The notes below the pieces were generated by a model. It did no database searches and was not told where the DNA came from. It was given only the letters and a program-made list of their open reading frames with translations. Made by a program: the position numbers and the translations under genes. From NCBI GenBank assembly GCA_009377695.1, contig WHTP01000006.1, positions 1 to 64,000 on the forward strand: DNA of 64,000 nt, in the 5' to 3' direction. This DNA comes from Hyphomicrobiales bacterium. Its GTDB lineage: Bacteria > Pseudomonadota > Alphaproteobacteria > Rhizobiales > Xanthobacteraceae. Shown here one piece after another: positions 57,672 through 64,000 of this stretch; position 1 is the first letter of the stretch, and the number at the start of each line of letters is the position of its first letter.

Positions 57672-58696
57672 GGCCTTGCCAACGAGATCGAACGCGTCAC
57701 GATGTCAGGCGAGACATCGAGCGTCTTCCCGATCAGCTTTTGCAGCTCATCGCCCGACATCGGACCGAACTCGAGATTGCGCTTGTCCATCTCCGCCTTG
57801 AAGGCAGGATCGTCAAACATCGCCGCCACCGCGCGGCGCAGCACGGCGAGGCGATCAGCCGGGACATCCGGCGGCGTCATCAGCGCGCGGCCGACTTCGG
57901 CCGTGCTGCCGAACAGGTTGAGCACCTGCTTGTCCTCCTCGGTCTTGCCGAACTCGACCATCGCCGGCACGGTCGGGAACTGCGGATGCCGGCGTTGCGC
58001 ATATTGCACCAGAACGTTGACGGTCTTTTCACGCAGCCATTGCGGTTTACCGAACAGCAAATTCTCCAGGGTCGCATGCGCGCCCTCGGTCTCGCCGCGC
58101 TCCATCGCCAGGATCGTCCCGGTGGTGCCGCGATAACCCTTCACGATCTTGAAGCGCGTGCCGGCGAGCTTGTTCATCATGGTCGGCATGATGTCCGTGG
58201 TGGCGCCGGCGCTGGTCGCGGCCATCACGGTCTCGCGCTGCATGGCGTCGTTGATCGTCTTGGTCGGCGAGGTGTGCCAGGTGAGCGACACCTCGATGAT
58301 CGGCGTGAAGCGCCCGAGCCAGGCGAACTTACGCATGTCATAGGCGACCGCCGGATCGCGCAGCGCCTGCGTCAGCGCAAGCTGCTGGCCGATCATGCCG
58401 ATGGTCGATCCATCCTTAGGCGCCTGCTGGAAGAGATAGTTCGCCGCCTTGACGCTGGCGACGCCGGGCATGTGCTTGACCGCGATCACCGGCTTGCCCG
58501 GCAGGTATTTCGGCAGCAGTTGCGCCGCGAGCCGGGAATAGACGTCATAGCTGCCGCCGGGATTGTACCCGACGATCAGCGACATCTGCTTGCCCTTGAA
58601 GAAATCCTCCGCGCTCTCACCACGCGCATGGGGCGCAAACGCAACGGCGGCCAGGATGATGACGGCGAATTTGCAGGTCAGTGACGTATTAGGCAT
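57668..58696 (-). CDS. Bug/TctC-like substrate-binding protein
   Basis: FFKGKQMSLIVGYNPGGSYDVYSRLAAQLLPKYLPGKPVIAVKHMPGVASVKAANYLFQQAPKDGSTIGM. Confidence 0.87.
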   Translation of the reverse strand: MPNTSLTCKFAVIILAAVAFAPHARGESAEDFFKGKQMSLIVGYNPGGSYDVYSRLAAQLLPKYLPGKPVIAVKHMPGVASVKAANYLFQQAPKDGSTIGMIGQQLALTQALRDPAVAYDMRKFAWLGRFTPIIEVSLTWHTSPTKTINDAMQRETVMAATSAGATTDIMPTMMNKLAGTRFKIVKGYRGTTGTILAMERGETEGAHATLENLLFGKPQWLREKTVNVLVQYAQRRHPQFPTVPAMVEFGKTEEDKQVLNLFGSTAEVGRALMTPPDVPADRLAVLRRAVAAMFDDPAFKAEMDKRNLEFGPMSGDELQKLIGKTLDVSPDIVTRSISLARP

Positions 58697-58719
58697 CGGC
58701 TAGGTCTCTCACTCGGCCT

Positions 58720-58834
58720 CATTCTGGGGCCAGCCGAAGGCCGGAGCCCGGAATCCATAACCCCAGACTTCTAATTTCACGAACATCGCAGAGTATGGAT
58801 TCCGGACAGCCGCTTCGCGGCTTCCGGAATGACG
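58720..58834. repeat. Palindromic intergenic repeat related to 1-105
   Basis: cattctgggg...cccggaatccataacc...tatggattccgg...ccggaatgacg. Confidence 0.7.
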
Positions 58835-58856
58835 AAGGAGAGGCCCGCGTCATGTG

Positions 58857-60050
58857 CTACCGCCCCTGCGCGACGCCGCCGCGATTCCAGCCCCGCGCGC
58901 CCTCTCCGTAGATCTCGTAGCCGGTGTCGGTGACGGCGATGGTGTCCTCGAGCTTGATGAAACCGCGCTTGGGATGCAACAGCGTCGTCTCCACCGACAC
59001 TACCATGCCGGTCTCGAGCGGCCGCGTCGCGTCATAGGCGTCGTACGGCACCGGTCCGGTTGCGGTCAGCCGCGGCGCCTCGTGGCTGACGAGCCCCATC
59101 CCATGCGCCAGGAAATGCATGTGATTGTGCTGCTTCGACTTGGCGAGCAGCGCCTCGGCCGATGCATAGATCTCGCCGCCCATGACGCCCGCCTTCACCG
59201 GCTTCATCGAGGCGCGCTGAATGTCCTCGATCTCGCCCAGCACGTCCACAAGCTCCGCGTCGGGTTCGCCCAAGATCGCCATGCGGGCGAGGTCGCCGAT
59301 ATAGCCGTGGAAATTTCCACCGGAATCGAGCGAGAGCACATCGCCCTCCTCCCAGCGCTGATCGGACGGCGCGCGGTTGTGGCTCGCTCCGGCGGCGATC
59401 AGGCAATATTCGAACGTGAGCCCGCGATTTGTCTCCTCGACCTTGAGCGCATCCGCCAGCTCCTGCTTGGTGGTACCGGCGCCGTGGTTCGCGATCACCG
59501 CCTGCATGGAGTCGATGACGCGCTCGGACGCGATCCGCACCATCTCAAGCTCGGCCGGAGATTTGCGCGCGCGCAATCGCTCCAGTACGAACAATGCATC
59601 GACGATATCGGCGTCGGGCAGCGTAGCGCGCAGCGCCGCCGCCGCATCCATCGGCAGGAACGCCATCTCAACGCCGACGCACCGTACGTTGCCGATCTTC
59701 TTGATATGCTCGACCGCCTTCTTCATCACGTCGACCGAGCCCGACGACGTGCAATTCGCTTCCGGCGTCCAGAACGGCGTCACCTCCCGCTGGAAGTTTT
59801 CGAGCCGGTGGCCGAAGAATGCCGCCTTGTCGGGCGCGCCTTTCGGGTAGACGACGATCGGCAGGTAACGGCTGAGCCCCATCGCGTCCATGTAGTCGAA
59901 GAAGAACGCGCGATGGCCGCCGAGCAGGTATTGCACATTGTGCTTCGAGGTCGCGAGCAGCACGTCGATGCCCGCTTCTTCCATGAGGCCATCAAGCCGT
60001 TTGGTATCGAACGGAATAGACGACGCAGCCGGCTTTGCGGATGTGAGCAT
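58857..60050 (-). CDS. M24 family metallopeptidase (Xaa-Pro peptidase)
   Basis: LDGLMEEAGIDVLLATSKHNVQYLLGGHRAFFFDYMDAMGLSRYLP...LSLDSGGNFHGYIGDLARM...MHFLAHGMGLVSHE. Confidence 0.92.
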   Translation of the reverse strand: MLTSAKPAASSIPFDTKRLDGLMEEAGIDVLLATSKHNVQYLLGGHRAFFFDYMDAMGLSRYLPIVVYPKGAPDKAAFFGHRLENFQREVTPFWTPEANCTSSGSVDVMKKAVEHIKKIGNVRCVGVEMAFLPMDAAAALRATLPDADIVDALFVLERLRARKSPAELEMVRIASERVIDSMQAVIANHGAGTTKQELADALKVEETNRGLTFEYCLIAAGASHNRAPSDQRWEEGDVLSLDSGGNFHGYIGDLARMAILGEPDAELVDVLGEIEDIQRASMKPVKAGVMGGEIYASAEALLAKSKQHNHMHFLAHGMGLVSHEAPRLTATGPVPYDAYDATRPLETGMVVSVETTLLHPKRGFIKLEDTIAVTDTGYEIYGEGARGWNRGGVAQGR

Positions 60051-60242
60051 GATCGAAGCTCCTGGAGTTCCTCATGGTGCCGCGCAGGACACCGCTATTA
60101 GACCGGATGGTGGGCCGGACTCGCGGCGAAGACAAGCCCCGCGGATTGGAATGCCACCCCACCTGATTAGCCGCACCGTGTCTTACTTGACGCTTGCAGG
60201 CGCGATTGGCAACGTCGCGTCAAACGTCAAGGGAGGAAATGC

Positions 60243-61310
60243 ATGCGCGCCATTCGTCCGGCGCGGGAGCTGATGGCGCCCGCGCTTCTTGGTCTCGCGT
60301 TCTTAAACATCGCCTTTCCCACATCGGCCCATGCCCAAGCCGATTTCTACAAAGGCAAGACCGTGGAAATCATCATCTCGAGCGGCGCCGGCGGCGGCCT
60401 CGACACCAACGGACGAATTGTCGCGCGCCATCTCGGCAATCACATCCCGGGCAATCCGACCGTGGTGGCCAAGAACATGCCGGGCGCCGGCCACATCCGC
60501 GCGGCGAACTATGTGTTCAGCCAGGCACCGAAGGACGGCACCACGATCGGGACCTTCATTCCGATCTTCGTGATGGCGCATGTGCTCGAACGCAGCAAAG
60601 GCATCCAGTTCAATCCCGCGAATTTCCAATGGCTGGTCTCGACCTCGTCGAGCAATTCGACGGTCTATGTCTGGCATACGACCGGCGTGAAATCGCTGGA
60701 GGACGCCATGCAGCGCGAGGTGCTGATGGGCGGCACCGGCGTCAGCTCCTACAACGTCATCTATCCGACCGTGCTCAACAGTTTGGTCGGCACCAAGTTC
60801 AAGCTCGTCACCGGCTACAAGAGCACGACCGAGATCGCGATCGCGATGGAGCGCGGCGAGGTGCAGGGCCGCGCCGGCAACAATTTCAACAGCCTGACCT
60901 CGGAACACGGCGACTGGCTCAAGACCGGCAAGATCAACCTGCTCGCGCAGGTCGGGCTTGAGCGCGATCCCGACTTCCCGAAGGTCCCGCTCATCACCGA
61001 ATTCGCCAAGACCGACGAGGCACGCCAGATCCTGCGTTTCTTCTCGACCGACGTCGTGATCGGCCGCCCGTTCGTGACCTCGCCGGGCGTGCCGGCCGAG
61101 CGCGTCGTGCTGCTACGTCAGGCCTTCGACCGCATGTTGAAAGACAAGGCCTTCCGCGAGGACGCCAAGAAGGCCGGCATCGAGATCTCGCCCGTCGGCG
61201 GGGTCGCGATCCAGAAGATCGTCGCCGACTTCATGAACACGCCGGCGGACGTCGTCGCGAAGGCGAAGGCCGCGATGGAGCCTGGAGACACGACCGAGCG
61301 CAAGAAATAA
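60243..61310 (+). CDS. Bug/TctC-like substrate-binding protein
   Basis: FYKGKTVEIIISSGAGGGLDTNGRIVARHLGNHIPGNPTVVAKNMPGAGHIRAANYVFSQAPKDGTTIG. Confidence 0.88.
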   Translation: MRAIRPARELMAPALLGLAFLNIAFPTSAHAQADFYKGKTVEIIISSGAGGGLDTNGRIVARHLGNHIPGNPTVVAKNMPGAGHIRAANYVFSQAPKDGTTIGTFIPIFVMAHVLERSKGIQFNPANFQWLVSTSSSNSTVYVWHTTGVKSLEDAMQREVLMGGTGVSSYNVIYPTVLNSLVGTKFKLVTGYKSTTEIAIAMERGEVQGRAGNNFNSLTSEHGDWLKTGKINLLAQVGLERDPDFPKVPLITEFAKTDEARQILRFFSTDVVIGRPFVTSPGVPAERVVLLRQAFDRMLKDKAFREDAKKAGIEISPVGGVAIQKIVADFMNTPADVVAKAKAAMEPGDTTERKK

Positions 61311-61316
61311 CGAGCA

Positions 61317-62306
61317 ATGAAGAAACTGCACCTGACGATCGCCACCCAGGACTACGATCACTTCCGCGATTTCCGTACCGGCGAGGTCCGCGCCGAAGGC
61401 ATCGAGCACACCTGGCTGATGCCGGAACTGCACGAGATTTTCGCGCGTTTCACCGCCAACCGCGAATGGGACGTAAGCGAATTGTCGTTCGCGAAGTTCG
61501 CCGCCCAGGTAACGCGCAAGAACGCCGACATCCTCGCGCTGCCGGTGGTCTGCTCGCGGCATTTCCGGTTCTCGGCGTTCTTCGTCAACAAGAACAGCAA
61601 GATCAAAAGCGCGAAAGATCTCAAGGGCAAAACGATCGGCTCGCCGGAATGGGCGCACACGGCTGCCGTCTACATGCGCGGCTGGCTCGGCGACGAGTGC
61701 GGCGTCGGCCTCAAGGACGTGCACTGGTACCAGGCGGGCTTGAACCAGCCTGGCCGTGCCGAGAAGGTCGAGCTCTCGATCCCGCCGGGCGTGACGCTGA
61801 CGCGCGTCGAGGACAAATCGCTCTCCGACATGCTGGCGACGGGCGAGATCGACTGCGCGCTGGTGGCGCGGCCGCCCGACTGCTTCATGCGCGGCCATCC
61901 CGACGTCGAGCGGCTGTTCCCGAACTACCTTGAAATGGAAGAGGACTACTACGCGCGCTCCAAGGTCTGGCCGATCATGCACGTGATCGCGATCAAGACG
62001 TCGATTCTCGACCGAGATCCCTGGGTGGCTGGCAGCCTCTACAACGCCTTCGTCGAGTCCAAGGAGCGCAGCATCCGCCGGCTCACCGACGTCACGGTAT
62101 CGCGTTATCCGCTGCCCTGGCTCACGACCTATGCGCGACGGATGCGCGATGCGTTCGGCGGCGATCCGTTCCCCTACGGGATCGACGAGAACCGGCCGAC
62201 ACTGGAGCAGTTCATGCGCTACACCTACGAGCAGGGCATCGCCCACCGCCATGCCAAGGTCGATGACATCTTCCCGCAGGGGATGATGGTTGAGCACCTG
62301 ACGTGA
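61317..62306 (+). CDS. 4,5-dihydroxyphthalate decarboxylase-like / periplasmic-binding-fold protein
   Basis: KLHLTIATQDYDHFRDFRTGEVRAEGIEHTWLMPELHEIFARFTANREWDVSELSFAKFAAQ...KGKTIGSPEWAHTAAVYMRGWL. Confidence 0.8.
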   Translation: MKKLHLTIATQDYDHFRDFRTGEVRAEGIEHTWLMPELHEIFARFTANREWDVSELSFAKFAAQVTRKNADILALPVVCSRHFRFSAFFVNKNSKIKSAKDLKGKTIGSPEWAHTAAVYMRGWLGDECGVGLKDVHWYQAGLNQPGRAEKVELSIPPGVTLTRVEDKSLSDMLATGEIDCALVARPPDCFMRGHPDVERLFPNYLEMEEDYYARSKVWPIMHVIAIKTSILDRDPWVAGSLYNAFVESKERSIRRLTDVTVSRYPLPWLTTYARRMRDAFGGDPFPYGIDENRPTLEQFMRYTYEQGIAHRHAKVDDIFPQGMMVEHLT

Positions 62307-62384
62307 TGCGGCGGCCGGTAGGCGCGACCACCGTGATGACCGCGGCGATTCGGTTTGCGCCAGAGACCGGGCAGCCCGCGAGCG

Positions 62385-62430
62385 GCAGCCGGTGCCTGCC
62401 AGATCATGCAGCCGGTGCCTGCCAGATCAT
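62385..62430. repeat. Tandem perfect 23-bp repeat x2 (gcagccggtgcctgccagatcat)
   Basis: Two identical adjacent copies. Confidence 0.9.
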
Positions 62431-62565
62431 TATGCGTGATTTTTTCATCTAATCGGTAATTTACTGCCGTTATAGATGCTACCCGCCCCCTTTTCGTCGT
62501 TATCGGCCATTACGTCCGCACCCCATCGGTATCGTAAGAGTTGTAAGCGGAGGACGGGGGTGCGT

Positions 62566-62796
62566 ATGACGGCATCAAACGACAATCGACGTGTCCGCAA
62601 GAAGCGCAGTGGAGCCAAGGTACCGAAGTCGCTGGCCACGATGACTCGGGTCCTCGCGGATATCTACGCCCACCCGCCTAAGCACACAGTCAATCGCGAG
62701 GACGAGTCACTCGCCTGGCTTGGAGACGAACGGCACGTGCCTGCAGTCGATACTGGTGGGCACAACGCGTCGCCGGTGGGCGAGACGGAAAGATGA
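62566..62796 (+). CDS. Hypothetical protein (76 aa)
   Basis: MTASNDNRRVRKKRSGAKVPKSLATMTRVLADIYAHPPKHTVNREDESLAWLGDERHVP; upstream purine-rich sequence gcggagga. Confidence 0.4.
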   Translation: MTASNDNRRVRKKRSGAKVPKSLATMTRVLADIYAHPPKHTVNREDESLAWLGDERHVPAVDTGGHNASPVGETER

Positions 62797-63490
62797 TCTG
62801 ACCGCTCTTGGTATAGCGAGCAGGACGACCGTCAATCGCAGACACCAGTTGCGCAAGCCGAGCACTCGTCCGGCGGCGGATGCCCAATGGTGTCCGGCGA
62901 AGCCTCTAACCGCCGTGAGTAGAACGCGAGATCGAACGCGCGGGCACCGACCGTTTAAAAAAGCCGACGCGTTAAAAGCTGACGCGGCCAGGCCCCGCCG
63001 GGACAAACTCGCGCGAACCATCTTGCAAGACACGACGACCGCACTCGAAATGGATCGCCGAACCATCGGCGGCAATGTCGGCCTGCGCGTGGTGTGGTGA
63101 TCGGCTTTCCGCTGCCCGCCAGCAGTCGCATGCGCGGATCATGTTACTGCTGTCTCTTCTTACAAGGTACTCATCTACTGCTTTGATATTCGCCGATATA
63201 CAGTAACATCTTATGACCGATAAATAATACGGCTTGTTGATATGGTCTTTTATACTTTGCAATTTGACCGATTCATGTTTTCATTTTGATGCTCGCGTCA
63301 CACATGAGCTCTGCTGAGCGGTTCGTGACGAATGCCAGTCAATGGATCAACAGCGATGGCGAGGCGCGGCAGAAAGCTCATCGTTATGGGACGTGGAGGG
63401 TCGAGTTCGCGCGCACTTCGTTAGGCTGCTGTTCTGTAACCGGTCGAATCGAACGAAGCGCCCGCATCCGTCCCCCCGGCGGCTGGGGAA

Positions 63491-64000
63491 ATGCGATTCA
63501 AAGTGCGCGAGGTGCTGCAGAACGCGGCTGTGGTGCGCGGGGTAGCGGCTGCCTGGAGCGCCGGCTGCCCTCATCGTCGGCGCGGGAATTCGCCCGTAAC
63601 GACATCGGCATTGGCGCTCGCCTCGGCGCTGACGGCCATGACCGGGCCTGCTGCGGCGCAGAACTGGATCGGCATGACCAGCACAGACTGGACGGTTGGA
63701 AGCAATTGGGACAGTGGCGTGGCGCCGACGAGCACCACCGACGCCTTTATCGACACGACAGCATTCAACCGGACCGTGATCGGCGTCTCGGGCGCGGTGA
63801 ATGCCACGAGCGGCATTATCCATATCGGCGACGCCAACGGTTCGTCGGGCAACCTGACCATTCAGAACGGCGCCACGCTGACAACGAGCGGCTCGCGCGG
63901 CGTGATCGCTGCGAACCCCGGCTCTAACGGCGTCGTAACCGTGACCGGCGTCAACTCCAGCTGGACCATTTCCGGCATTCTCTCCGTCGGAAGCGAGGGC
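63491..64000 (+). CDS. N-terminus of autotransporter-like outer-membrane/secreted beta-helix protein (runs off window)
   Basis: Hand translation, open to 64000: MRFKVREVLQNAAVVRGVAAAWSAG...LALASALTAMTGPAAAQNWIGMTSTDWTVGSNWDSGVAPTSTTDAFIDTTAFNRTVIGVSGAVNATSGIIHIGDANGSSGNLTIQNGATLTTSGSRGVIAANPGSNGVVTVTGVNSSWTISGILSVGSEG. Confidence 0.8.
   Translation, partial: MRFKVREVLQNAAVVRGVAAAWSAGCPHRRRGNSPVTTSALALASALTAMTGPAAAQNWIGMTSTDWTVGSNWDSGVAPTSTTDAFIDTTAFNRTVIGVSGAVNATSGIIHIGDANGSSGNLTIQNGATLTTSGSRGVIAANPGSNGVVTVTGVNSSWTISGILSVGSEG

Noticed and set aside
57006-62297. ORFs 57006-58136 (+), 57740-58684 (+), 58854-60101 (+), 61113-62297 (-)
   Set aside because: Antisense shadows of VOC/Bug/M24/DHP-like genes
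1-64000. tRNA/rRNA genes
   Set aside because: No cloverleaf with GGTTCRA-type T-loop or rRNA core sequence was recognised by eye; a tRNAscan/Infernal run would be decisive

Overview
GC-rich chromosomal window, probably Alphaproteobacteria / Hyphomicrobiales (Bradyrhizobium/Xanthobacteraceae-like, inferred from DUF3551, DUF1036, DUF2312/GapR-like, aa3-type COX IV, DUF882 and many Bug/TctC genes). Most of it is ordinary chromosome: an RND efflux operon with a TetR regulator, an ECF42-type sigma factor with two DGPF/YCII proteins, a P-type cation ATPase, an MBL-fold protein plus SCO protein, UbiD, an MFS transporter, the pntAA-pntAB-pntB transhydrogenase, UbiB/ABC1, a SIMPL protein, a Doc/AbrB toxin-antitoxin pair, M3 oligoendopeptidase, an NtrC-like regulator, L,D-transpeptidase, pyruvate kinase, a glycerate kinase-like protein, rpsU, rpmJ and a TonB receptor. 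A largely co-directional accessory catabolic/uptake cluster spans about 49.9-62.3 kb, and an autotransporter-like gene runs off the right edge. Seven Bug/TctC-type binding proteins occur without any TctA/TctB partner in the window. The most unusual signal is a family of modular ~70-80 bp intergenic palindromes. They have CTAGTG/CACTAG tips, conserved composite arrangements (A+B, C+D) and one apparent hybrid copy, and they recur at five loci. Other notable items: a probable one-base frameshift in a Gly-rich secreted protein gene, a duplicated SCO gene fragment, a perfect 31-bp palindrome at the TA promoter, a 12-bp-arm hairpin over the sigma factor start codon, and a 30-bp perfect inverted repeat inside an ABC operon. 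No rRNA, tRNA or CRISPR array was recognised. All calls are from reading the sequence and translations; no database search was run.
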